Part shown: positions 50,518-61,235 of the stretch, in pieces
How positions within the stretch are numbered: the first letter of the stretch is position 1
Layout of the letters: each line of letters starts with the position of its first letter
NCBI GenBank assembly: GCA_942159475.1
Contig: OW804097.1
Location: forward strand, 56,502,986 to 56,566,985
From: Sthenelais limicola
Lineage: Eukaryota > Annelida > Polychaeta > Phyllodocida > Sigalionidae
Reading direction: 5' to 3'
Length of the DNA stretch: 64,000 nt
Program-made: the position numbers and the translations under genes
Notes under the pieces: model-generated
The model's database searches: none
Told to the model about the DNA's origin: nothing
Seen by the model: the letters and a program-made list of their open reading frames with translations, nothing else

Positions 50518-50883
50518 ATATGAAGTGAAATTAAATCAATACAGTATTGCTTTTCATAATTTGATGAACGTTATTCAAAACCCAATAAACTTAATTGAAT
50601 AACAGACCAAAAAAGATCATTCATTATCAAGATTGTTGCAGCACTGTGGAACCTATTTTTACCCCCCCCCCCCCCTACACACACAAAAGTTTCCTATCTA
50701 ATCTTTTTCCTTTTATCTTGGCTTATTATTTCCCAAACTATTCTAGTATTCTAGTATTCTAGTATGTAACTAATGGGGATTGTTGTCATCAACAATAGTT
50801 TACCAACAAAATGGATATATACGTATGATAACGTTCATCAAATTATGAAAAGCAATACTGCATTGATTTAATTTCACTTCATA
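50518..50883. mobile_element. MITE-like element with 56-bp inverted repeats
   Basis: Left arm 50518-50573 (starting ATATGAAGTGAAATTAAAT) and right arm 50828-50883 are reverse complements with about one mismatch. The 250-base centre includes a run of 14 C and an ATTCTAGT triple tandem. Nothing is coded. The very high arm identity suggests recent origin. Confidence 0.8.
50662..50675. repeat. Poly-C run
   Basis: Fourteen consecutive C bases, followed by TACACACACA. It lies between the arms of the 50518-50883 element. Confidence 0.95.
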
Positions 50884-51021
50884 TATATAATTTATATCCT
50901 CGATTATTATTTAAATGTACACCTGTGAGAGAAAATATGCTGAGGAACTGATGACCTGAAAAGAGGTGTGACGGCCTATAGTGCTTATCTAATGAGAGAA
51001 GTATTTTCTTCTTTTTTCTTT

Positions 51022-51037
51022 GGGGGGGGGGGGGGGG
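51022..51037. repeat. Poly-G run
   Basis: Sixteen consecutive G bases after a T-rich stretch. Confidence 0.95.
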
Positions 51038-51678
51038 AGTGAGCATCACCCAAGATTATGTAATAAGATAATAATTATTGTTCTTGGGACATGAGCAAAA
51101 CACTCTCCAAAGAACTTATCATAACCCTTGTAAAACAAATAGTACACATTGACTTGTTGAACCTTGTGATCGCGAGCTATACCTATTGCTTGCTTGCTGG
51201 CAGTCTGGGAGGTAAAGCATCGTGCGTGCCAATACATGTCACAAGCCACAGTGGAAGCCACAGCAGGAGCCACATGGCTTCATTGAGCAGGTAACCCAAG
51301 CCAGCACCTGGGACACCAGATGTGCAAGTAGTCGACAGACGCAACATTTGTTCTGCAATGTAATCTTTCCATATTCCAGCTACTCCTCCCTTTCCCTTCC
51401 CGGCTCTTGCTGGCTCTCATTAGTTCTCGCCAATTCTCGCTACTCTTTCTCTAGAATGGGACTTTTTCTCTTTCTGTTCAGCACGCGTGTGGGCAGTGAT
51501 TGTGTGTACATGTGGAGTACTGGTAAATGGGCAGGGAGGATTCATACTTTTTATGTGGGACTATTCCTTGGGATGGTTGGCATTTGCATATAACCTTTTT
51601 GTTATATTTCTTTTTTATTCGGTTTATCAAGAGCACTGAGATTGCTGCTCCTTTCAGGCCATTGAGACTGTAATACAT

Positions 51679-52150
51679 AACTCGGCTATCAGCTGAAGAT
51701 AACTGTGTGAACGAATGGGTGATTTATGAGTTGGATTGTCCGGCATGTGGCCTGTTTTGTTGGATAGAGAAATGAAATACTGACAGGAGGCATGACTACA
51801 ATTCCGAATGTATCAGTGTGCATTGTTCAATTTCCATTTGTGTACAGATCTAGCATCTCTTAGTTCATTTCGATTCATTCATTCAAACTAAATTTTTAAT
51901 CTACCATTCAGTGGCTTTCTTAACACAAAAGATCATGTTAAAATAACTCAGCTATGAATTGAAGATAACTCAGTGGACATGAGTGATTGATGAGAAGACT
52001 TTTCATATTTTGTTGGATAGAGAAATGAAATATTGACAAGAGGCATGACTACAATGTCGAATTTATATCTAGAGGTCCATCGTTTAGTCTGCATTTATGC
52101 AACCGCATCTAGAATTTCTTGGTTTATTTTGTGTGATTAATTTGAAATAT
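51679..52150 (+). repeat. Tandem segmental duplication, about 265-bp unit
   Basis: Two adjacent copies start with AACTC(G/A)GCTAT at 51679 and 51946. Both contain TGAAGATAACT, TTTTGTTGGATAGAGAAATG and GAGGCATGACTACAAT(T/G)(C/T)CGAAT in order. Divergence and small indels indicate an old duplication. Confidence 0.7.
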
Positions 52151-52473
52151 ATTTGGAATTTTCATTCACCAAAAATCATGTTAAAAGAATATCTACATGA
52201 TAAATTAAATTTCTCTAATAAGAAAATATGGACGTTTCATACCCTCTTGTCATTTCTATTATTAATTAGTCGATTGACCCTTCTTGTCAAGAACCTCAAT
52301 AAAGTCTATTTAATGATTTACAATGATAATTCTGCTTTATTTAACTCGATTCGACACGATTAGACACATCAGGACAAGGGTTTTTTTACTCTTTATTTAA
52401 AAATGATACCGACATTATGTATTTAGACTTGCTATACATATTTATCTATTTGAATTGATGATGTACATTCTTA

Positions 52474-52605
52474 TAGCAAACCGCACTCTGTTCCGGTTCA
52501 AACTGATCTCGACCCCTCAGAAAACGGGACGAACCCCGAAGGGGTGGGTTCCCGTTTTCTGAGGGGTCGAGATCAGTTTGAACCCGAACAGAGTGCCATT
52601 TGCTA
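52474..52605. mobile_element. Foldback (hairpin) element 2, near-perfect
   Basis: Arms 52474-52529 and 52550-52605 (56 bases each) pair almost perfectly. The centre continues to pair as ACCCC-GAA-GGGGT, making nearly the whole 132 bases one hairpin. No coding capacity. Confidence 0.85.
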
Positions 52606-53017
52606 TTTATTACACACTCTATTTGGATGTTAAAAAGTAAATTTAACTTGTTTAGCCTATAGTTTAGCTCGAGGAAGCTTGATTCACCGCAATTTGTAGG
52701 CCTAAGTTACGCGGTCGGGACGACATCATCTGGCCTACGCTGTACCAATGAAATTGTGTCTTTGGCCAAACTGTACACGTGAACGATTCGGATCGACCAA
52801 ACTGCACCCCCAAACTGCACCTTTCTAACTGCTCATGTGTGTAATAAAGCTCTAACTGGGAATAGTCTACCCTTGCATAATGTTTAGCTGAGATACAAAC
52901 TTTAAAACAACAAAAATAACAATTATGATATGAAATAAACTGGACATGCAGCATATAGAATTATAAAATGTTATAATGTACGATTTCTCCAATTGTTAAT
53001 GTATAGAACTATTTAGC

Positions 53018-53114
53018 ACTTATAGGACGAGTTGCCGCACGGTGCGTAAATAAAGGACGAGACCGCAGGTCGAGTCCTTTATTTACGCGTCGTGCGGCAA
53101 CGAGTCCTATAAGT
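53018..53114. mobile_element. Foldback (hairpin) element 3, near-perfect
   Basis: Outer ends ACTTATAGGACGAG and its complement, with a long paired body (GCGTAAATAAAGGAC and its complement) around a GAGACCGCAGGTCGAG centre, give a 97-base hairpin with few mismatches. It lies 410 bases from foldback element 2 but shares little sequence with it. Confidence 0.85.
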
Positions 53115-54109
53115 TGATTATTATACATGCCTTATAGTAAGTTGATTGCGTCGGCAACCTGGCGCCACCAAACTTGCGTCGCCATGACAACGAGCTGGTA
53201 ATGTACTAGTCCAATACCACGTTACAAGTAATGTGCGGCTGTCGGGGCCTCAGTATTGAATGCGTGTATAATAATTACACATAATAAAGATACAGCCACA
53301 TATGTACATAATCCCACCCAGGGTAAAATGGGGGAAGGTATTAAACAAAACTGAGTCTACCCATAATCTTACTGTCTAATGAGAGCTAAAATGTTGAATA
53401 ACAATTAGACAAACAAAACTCCTTAAAAGTACGTCGTTCATGGATTATCATAAGGCAATAAGTCATTATTCGTGTTAAACAGACACATGGGCAACTCTAA
53501 TGCCCATTGTTACATGTATTATACCTCTACAAAGTGAAATGTAATTTTGGCAAATTTGATGTGAATACTTTAATATTCATAATGTAAATGTACCAATATG
53601 CAGAGGCCTTCCAACATTAGTTTACAAAAGAACCATTTCCTCTAAAGATTATTATGTAACTGCTTTACAAAGAGAAATAAAAATACTTATATATATAGTT
53701 TTTAGGTGAGACAATAAAGGGTTTCATGAATAACCATTAAAGGAACCCACTGAAACCCATCATACCAACACCGCATCACATGCATCCCTGTAATGTATGG
53801 CAGAGAACCTTAGTGTGGGACCTAAATACCCCATTGGGTTTCCATGGTGACAAATGATGCTGAACACCTGGCCCAGTATTGCACCCTGGGGTGCTCCCTG
53901 GTATAATCATATTTGAACCACCAGTTTGTCATTGAAGCTATGGCCTTTTCTCATACATGCTGACATCGATATATTAGCTTGCTTATTTGGTCCACTTTTT
54001 CCCAAAATTTAATACTCACGAGAAATGTGATTATTGGACCTGTTTCCTTGTTTGTTTCATGGAGCCGTCAGGCTGCAGTTTATTGACCGAAAGACTAATT
54101 TTGGGATGA

Positions 54110-54330
54110 AGTCGCCTGAAAATGTACAAATCGTCTTCATGAATCCTCGCAAATAGCCCACATTTAAGACAGAAATTAGTTTCGAAATACACACTCCACC
54201 ACAACCCAACACATATCTTGAATAAAGACAATACCAAATTAATGTATTCGGATATTCCTACTAATTATAATTTATAGCCTAACAATTTATCAAATTTGTT
54301 AAGCTTCCGATTGTACATTGTCTATATACT
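54110..54330 (+). repeat. Dispersed repeat family E, copy 3
   Basis: CCACATTTAAGACAGAAATT, ATTCGGATATTCCTACTAAT, TTTATAGCCTAACAATTTAT and CCGATTGTACATTGTC align in order with the copies at 16.5 and 26.4 kb. Confidence 0.55.
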
Positions 54331-54989
54331 ATAATAAGAAATGGTGTAAAAGAAAAATAAGGGGATATGAGAGTAGAGAAGGAGGGTGGGGGTATAAGCA
54401 ATGTGAGAGAAACTATGAGCAAACCCTAATCCCATATTATTTAACCCTCATTAGTACTAAATGGCAGCAAAATAATAAAGACTCGGATATAAGGCAAGCC
54501 CTGAACCCGGAGAATGCTGCTGGAAACCTGATAGTTAAATCCTAGCTTCATTGACTTTACTTTCCGTCTCATAATTTCAAATGAATATCTGACGTGAGCC
54601 TTGGGCCGTTTGGATTAGCCTTGTCGATATTCTGGCTGGGAAAGCAAGGAAGGGCACTTCAATTAAATAACTAAAAGGATTGAAGCAGTTGAAATGTCAG
54701 TGTTATCTGTTCTACCTGTTGCAGGGACTCCAGTACTGTCATTACGTAGGTTTCTAAACCTGTGAGGAAACCACACCTTTATAAAAGCATGAGCCAGGCC
54801 ATCAGAGCTGCACAGTTTCATTTTATTAAACTGGGAACCAGTATCCCAGGTTTATTTTCAACTGCCCAGGTGAGAATACAAATTAATCAAATGATAATAC
54901 AAACATTTCAGGTATTCTTATGTATGTAAAGACATTTATTGGGTTGGTTATGTGTAAAGAATACGCTGTTTACTTCAGAACATGCTACA

Positions 54990-55175
54990 AACAGGTGAGT
55001 GAGTGAGATTGGTTGCTTTACGCCCTTATCAACGCATTTAATATGGTTATATCAAGGGCGGGAGAGCTGAGAGAGAGGCAGTTTATGATCATACCCAGGA
55101 AATAAAGAAAGAGAAGAAGAGAGAGAGATACAGAGAAAAGAGACAGAAAGGCACTTTATGGTCATACCCAGGACC
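54990..55175 (+). repeat. Mollusc-type dispersed repeat
   Basis: GGTGAGTGAGTGAGATTGG, then GCTTTACGCCCTTATCAACG and TATATCAAGGGCGGGAGAGC, resembles the GTGAGTGAGTTTGGTTTTAC...GCC repeat common in gastropod and bivalve sequences (from memory). It is followed by an imperfect duplicate (GGCAGTTTATGATCATACCC and GGCACTTTATGGTCATACCC) around an AGAG-rich tract. Confidence 0.5.
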
Positions 55176-57124
55176 AACATGCTACAAACATATAACTATA
55201 TTTGTCTCCAGACATCTCATTTTTGCAGATATATGAGTACCAATAGAAAGATTTTTTTTCTAGGTACCGCATTTAACTTTATACTAAGCTATTCATATAA
55301 GGTGTATGAAAATACACCTTATATTCTGGTGGTATCATGAAATTTTGCAAATAAGACCAGCATAACTAGGCCAATTGCTCTCTGGAGGAATACTCTTGCT
55401 CTTCAATATCATTTACTCTGACAATGAACAGATTGCGCTAAGCTTATAATAGGTATCTACACCTGTTCCTATGACAACAGATGTACACAGATTGGCATGA
55501 GCTATTCTCACTATAAAATTAGATGAGCTATCAATATTCTTATTTAACTACCTGTGTATTGCCTCAGACTATCAATTTTCTTCCAAATGTCTAGGTAAAT
55601 TCAATTGAGTAAGATTTTCTATGTTCCACTGGTTTGTATCATTCATGAATCAATATTTATAAACATATAGTATATATATAATGTGTAAACTTATATATTG
55701 AGTATAGCCTTTTGCTCTCGTTGGTTGTAACAATTTAAGAGCATTTGCCCAGAGATTCGGTCTTCTATCAAGTTGGTAAAGATGAAGTCAGAGATTGGTG
55801 ATGTTTGTCAGGTTCGGCCCAGGCAAGGAAGTGTCTGAAGGCTTCCCCTCAAGCTTTATTTATACTCAGGAAAACAATTCAGGGTTCCAAGAAATATTAT
55901 GCTGCCCTAACCCCTTTCTAATTGGGTGATAGAGTATCCTTCTCCTCCACGTGGACTAACCTCCACCTCCAAATCATGCCAAGGTCATGCACTATTCACA
56001 TGTAAGATTGGATCCTCCCTAGCTTCCCCCCCTCCCCTCCCTTACCCTTAGATCCCAGAGGCTTCTGCCTGCCCTTCACTCTTACCCCTCCCTCTTGATT
56101 AACCCAGAGCAGCGATTATGATTATTATTCAGGTAGGCCAGGTGGAGAGGTCAGCTCTGGCTAGCTCATCTTCCCCCTCCCAGTCAGACCATGTATGTGT
56201 GGCGCGCATGGTGTGGCCGTGATCAGTGGGCTAATTGGGTCAGATCCAACAGATCCTACAGAATGCAATTCTTTACATGGTATTACCTAGAGGCAGAAGT
56301 GGGCAAAAGACCCTGGTTATTTCCCAGTGGATAACCATATCTCAGTGATTACAACTGTATGTTAACTGACATTCTACCCTATGCATGATGTATTTCAATA
56401 CATTTGTCATTTCGTGATGTTGAGCTGTAAAAACATACTAAATATAAGAAATTGCAAATAAAGATGACAAAGAAACTTCATCATTATTTAATATTTTCCT
56501 ATTTTATGTTCTTTGTTATATAGAAACGCCCATCAATATAATTCAATATAATCCAATACTGCATAATTCATACAAAACCATATCCTTATAACTCATCCAT
56601 CAAACAATCTAAGCAGTACACATGATACATACACTGCTCCTATTGCTTTTATATATGAGCAATCTTTCAATACCTACAGAGAAGCCGCACTTAATGAATC
56701 CATGATGAAAAGATCCCCCCTTTCTTCCCCCGCCCCTCTCCTTCTCCATTCCCTCTAATTTCCCCTTCTCTGTCTCTGTGTCTGTATGCTGGGGTAAGAA
56801 CAGCGAGCTTTTTTCTGTAGCAGTGGTCGTTCCCATTTACCTTTTTCAAAGAAGAGGAAGAACAAAGGAGAAAACGAACTTATTGGTGAAGAAACATGAA
56901 TAAAGACTCCTCAGTCAATGCGGATAATGACAGAGTGAAGCGGGTCTGAAGGCTTTCACTCTTGCATCAACTACTCCAATTTCTATTGCATTCTTGCTGA
57001 GCACAACCTGTAGAACTTCTTCTGTGTGTGTGTGTTCTACCTACCGAGATAAATACCCCTATTATCAACAGTTAAGACCCAGCCTTTACTGTTATGTCTA
57101 TTGAACATACTGAAAAACCAACTT

Positions 57125-57205
57125 GCCTAGACTGGGAACTAAACCCCGAACTTTTGGATGCACAGTCCAATGCTCTACCTACTCCTCTATCCAGGCTGCA
57201 GCAAT
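57125..57205 (-). repeat. tRNA-derived SINE remnant
   Basis: On the minus strand GAGTAGGTAGAGCATTGGAC resembles a tRNA A-box and D-stem region, and GGGGTTTAGTTCCCAG about 30 bases on resembles the T arm with B box. The acceptor stem does not pair, so it is a tRNA-like repeat and not a functional tRNA. Confidence 0.5.
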
Positions 57206-59495
57206 CCAGCTGTACATGGACTGCCATACTATTCGAAAAAGCTGAAAAGTCATCTTGGATTGTTTTTGTTATTCCAGCTAATGGAACAGCCTTGTACTAT
57301 TGACAAGAGTTGCCCAGAGCTATTTAACAAGTCTGAATCAAAGATCCCAGTGATCTCGTGTTAGCCCATCGGTGCGTATTGAATTTATCTATCTTCTTGG
57401 TTTTCTATATAACTTGCAAACTTTATCTACGGCCTTAGTAATATTTGCTAATAAATGCAAGATACCTCAGAAGTAGTCCTCCTATAAACGGTGAAAACTT
57501 GACTTAGTATACATTTTCAAACTTCTATAATGGTTGGGTATTTCATATCGAGAGTTCACCCTGAGTTCACTGTACAGTTATGACAGGCACGATGCATCGT
57601 TAAAAGTGATTAAAAGAGAATGTTAATGTCTATACATGATTCAGAGGATCTGCCTGTACCCAGAAAAGAGACAATTAATTAACATGAAATGAGAACTTCC
57701 ATAATGCATAAGCCTATAATGTCCTCTTTAATCACTTTGATAGCATATGCCTGTTTCCATGGTAATTTTTATTTTTATACCAAAGCTTTTTAGTTGGTGT
57801 GGAATGGAAAAATAACGTGTACTAGGGCTATGGGGTTTTCAACGCATTTAAGCTTTATTATGGAATGAATGGAAGTTACCTCCCAGAACGTGAACTGGGA
57901 GTTTTATGTCAAAGTTTCATAGCCAAGCTTGGCACTTGTTCCTTACTTGTAGACCATTATTAGACAGAAATGGCAGATTTTGAATTCATGCTGCAAATGC
58001 AAGAAGTCCCTCACTATACTTGCTAGTATATGACCCTAGGTGTGATGTATCGAGGAATGGATATTCCAATAGCTCAGATACCCATCAGTTCCTTTTCTGA
58101 ATGCAATAATTCGTGAGTGGGTCCAATAGCAGCACTATTGAATCAAATACCACTTAATCACATATATATTGCTGATCTATTAAGTAGTTTGGGCTAAATC
58201 TACATAAACAGATAAATTATTTTATCAATTATCCTTTTATTGAGCAAAAGTAACATCAGCAGTAAATCATGTAACATAACATACAGTCTGTTATCCTGAT
58301 CTGATATGTCTTCAATTTGATAACAATTTAATATTAATGAGTGTCATAATGTAAATATATTATAATAAGATACGTAGCACCATCTAAAAGTTCCCACACT
58401 TGTATCACCTAAATATAGGCTGAGAAGATGATTATGCTAGTTGACTCAAAACATAAACTTGTATGCTAACTAACGCAGTGATTTAAGCTGACCACATGTT
58501 CGGGGTATTTACATCATTATTCCCCACAACAGAGACACAAGGTCAAATATACGTTATTGGATCTTTGAAAAGATAATTGTAGATAGACCTGTAGATCTCC
58601 CAAGTATCTCTGATATGCCCTGGGAAGAGCACCCTGGTCGTGATTCCTTCAAAGGGATTATATTATAATTCCCTATGAAATAATGCTTTTCAATGAGTAT
58701 CTGTTGTACTGTAATGATTAGGCATGTCCCATGATCAAAGGAAAGTGTTCTGGGCTATAGATTATCCTGTACAATCAGGCAAGGATTCTCTGTTTAGGCT
58801 TAAATATAATCTCAGATATTTTCAACCAGAGACAAAGGAAAGTTTTCTCACTTTATTGACTATTCGCATATCTCTTGCCCTTTTGAAAATTACCTGGATG
58901 AAAGGATAAATAATTTCACCTTGTCTGTTCACCCAGCTTGTATTCCAGATGTCTTTCATCTCTGTATTCTTCCCTTTGAGAATAATGGCTACATTCAGCA
59001 GTTTACAATCAATGCATTAACATCTATATCGAATTCAGCCTCTAGTAGATTGTCCTTAGAGATATATATCTGTAGAACAGCACATAATAGGACTTAAGCA
59101 AGATTCTATAGGTGCCTCATATGTTTTCATTTAAAAAAGTTAAGAGCTTCCTAGACATTCTGTTCAGTTTCCTGTATTGTACATATTAGTATGCGGCTCA
59201 TTAATAAGGGAGATTCTCTATGGATTTGACCTTATCAATTTAGTGAATCTCCTTTATCTCCAAACTACAAAAACACGGTATTCATAAGAAAGCCTGCCAT
59301 GCGTATATAATTACAGGACAAGTGGGAATGAAGGCTTAATGCATCCTTGACAATGGGCTACGTGCTACCCTATAGACTGGAATTGTATAGTGCAATATAA
59401 AGTAGAGAATGTGAGCATTCACTCGACCCTCAAGGATACACATTATATACCAGGGATTGTCCATTGTTAGTGACTCCCTTACTTAAATCTTTAAT

Positions 59496-59531
59496 CCCGG
59501 GGATTCCCCAGCTCCCGGGGATTCCCCAGCT
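59496..59531. promoter_or_regulatory. Two tandem palindromic kappaB-type sites
   Basis: An 18-base unit, CCCGGGGATTCCCCAGCT, is perfectly duplicated (59496-59513 and 59514-59531). GGGGATTCCCC matches the Rel/NF-kappaB consensus. No neighbouring gene is recognised, so a regulatory role is only inferred from the motif. Confidence 0.4.
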
Positions 59532-59988
59532 CTGTGGCCGCTTCAGCACCTTTAGGTTCCAAGAAACCTGTACTAACAATGTTCATTTTCCCCGATTGCA
59601 TCCAATAAAAATTACAACCACTTCATAGAAACGGTAGTAATTAGATATTGATCAAACGTATGTATGATATATTCCAGATATTTAAAAAATGGTCAATAAC
59701 TTTGATAGTTGTAACAGTTTTTTGTCTTCATGTAAACGGCTATTACAGATTTCTAGCAGCTGCAGGTTATACCCTACCAGCTCCAGTGGAAACAAGTGTG
59801 GCAACTGCGCGCCTATCACTCAGTGTACACATTAGTGCAGGTGCAAGCTTATCATTCGGTGTACCTTCAAAGACCATTTCAATTGGTCCTTACTGTAATG
59901 TGTAGCCACTGAGATGTACAAGATGTATTAATATCTCCCTCTTTAATTCCACACTTTTAAGCCTTTGAGTGAGTGTTTTTTTGCGTAC

Positions 59989-60018
59989 ATTTCCGTCAAT
60001 TTCCGTCAATTTCCGTCG
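59989..60018. repeat. Three tandem 10-bp units
   Basis: TTTCCGTCAA repeated three times, the last unit ending CGA. Confidence 0.9.
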
Positions 60019-60036
60019 ACGCATGGTCCAGGCGAT

Positions 60037-60154
60037 GGGACTGTTTACAAAGCATGCATGTGTTACGTAACATACCAAACCCTCAGTGTGGTTGCATTCG
60101 GGAAGTAGTGGTTGCATTCGGGGAGCATACATATGCTTTGTAACATAGTTCCCT
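60037..60154. repeat. Small inverted repeat enclosing a tandem duplication
   Basis: GGGACTGTTTACAAAGCATG at the left and the complement of GGGAACTATGTTACAAAGCA at the right form imperfect arms of about 25 bases. Between them GTGGTTGCATTCGGG occurs twice, 20 bases apart. Confidence 0.6.
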
Positions 60155-60300
60155 ATTAATAGACACACTGTTTAGGGGACTGGCACAAATGGCAATCTCC
60201 CCCCATAGGCCTGTGCACACATCACCCCTGACCCCTTAACGATCTCCACCACCACCACTCCACCAGAGCTGGTGCCACTGTACACAGAAGAATATATATC

Positions 60301-60476
60301 TATCTATCTCTTTCTTTCTCTCTTTCTCTCTTTCTCTCTCTCTCTCTCTTTCGCTCTCCCTCTCTCTTTTTTTTTTCTCTCTCTCTCTCTTTTTCTCTCC
60401 CTCTCTCTCTCTCTCTCACTCTCTCTTTCTCTTACTCTCTCTTTCGCTCTATCTCTCTCTTTTTCTCTCTCTCTTT

Positions 60477-60522
<46 letters not shown>

Positions 60523-60584
60523 TTTTCTCTGTCTCCCTCTCTCTCCTCTCTCTCTCACTTTCTCTCTCTCTCACTCTCTCTCTA
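60301..60584 (+). repeat. (CT)n polypyrimidine tract
   Basis: About 285 bases of CT dinucleotides with interspersed TTT and occasional CACT or CGCT units. The long Ser/Leu open frame across it is a composition artefact. Confidence 0.95.
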
Positions 60585-60605
60585 CTACCTCACTACCATA
60601 CCTGT

Positions 60606-60976
60606 TTCGACCAACTTTTTTTTCCAGACCCAACTTTTTTTTTACGACCCTACTTTTTTTCCCAACCAACTTTTTTTTCGACCAACTATTTTTACGACCC
60701 AACTTTTTTTTCGACCCAACTTTTTTTACGACCCAACTATTTTTTACGACCCAACTTTTTTTTACGACCAACTATTTTTTCCAACCAACTATTTTTACGG
60801 CCAACTTTTTTTTCGACCAACTTTTTTACGCCCACCTTTTTTTTCGACCCACCTTTTTTTTTCCGACCAACTTTTTTTCCAACCAACTATTTTTACGACC
60901 CAACTTTTTTTTCCGATCAACTATTCTTACAACCAACTTTTTTCACAACCAATTTTTTTTAAAGATTTTTTTACGA
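60606..60976 (-). repeat. GTTGGTCG-polyA minisatellite, reverse orientation
   Basis: Units of CGACC(C)AACT followed by T6-9, the reverse complement of the minisatellite at 14210-14670. It follows directly on the (CT)n tract, so about 650 continuous bases are pyrimidine-rich on this strand. Confidence 0.9.
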
Positions 60977-61020
60977 AAGAATGTACCTATCCACACATTA
61001 CTCATTATTATTAAGGAATA

Positions 61021-61235
61021 AAAGGGGAGGGAGAGCAAGGGAGGTAGTCAGGGAGGGGGAGGAGAAGGAAAATTGATAGATGTGTAGGTGTGTGCGTGGG
61101 GTGGGGGGCGGGGGGGGGGTGCAAATTTTTTTCCATGAAACTCTCTTATATCAGTCATTCTCATCTCTCCTCTCCCTCTCTTCTCCTCCCCCTCTCTCTG
61201 CCCCCCCCCCCCTCTCTCTCCCTCCTACATGTACC
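61021..61235. repeat. Mixed low-complexity: G-rich then C/CT-rich runs
   Basis: GGGAGG repeats, a TGGGGGG and poly-G run near 61100-61119, then CCTCTC repeats and a poly-C run near 61201-61212. No gene. Confidence 0.85.

Larger units (their letters stand above)
53115..59490. other. Intergenic DNA, no gene recognised
   Basis: Holds a family E copy (54110-54330), a mollusc-type repeat (54990-55175), a CT/CA-rich patch at 55970-56200 and a tRNA-derived SINE remnant (57125-57205). No open frame in it shows a family signature. Confidence 0.55.

Noticed and set aside
57125..57205. Functional tRNA gene
   Set aside because: A and T-arm boxes are visible, but the acceptor stem and anticodon arm do not pair; kept only as a SINE remnant.
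60272..61021. 249-residue open frame of Ser/Leu/Phe
   Set aside because: It translates a (CT)n microsatellite and the T-rich minisatellite; composition alone explains the frame.
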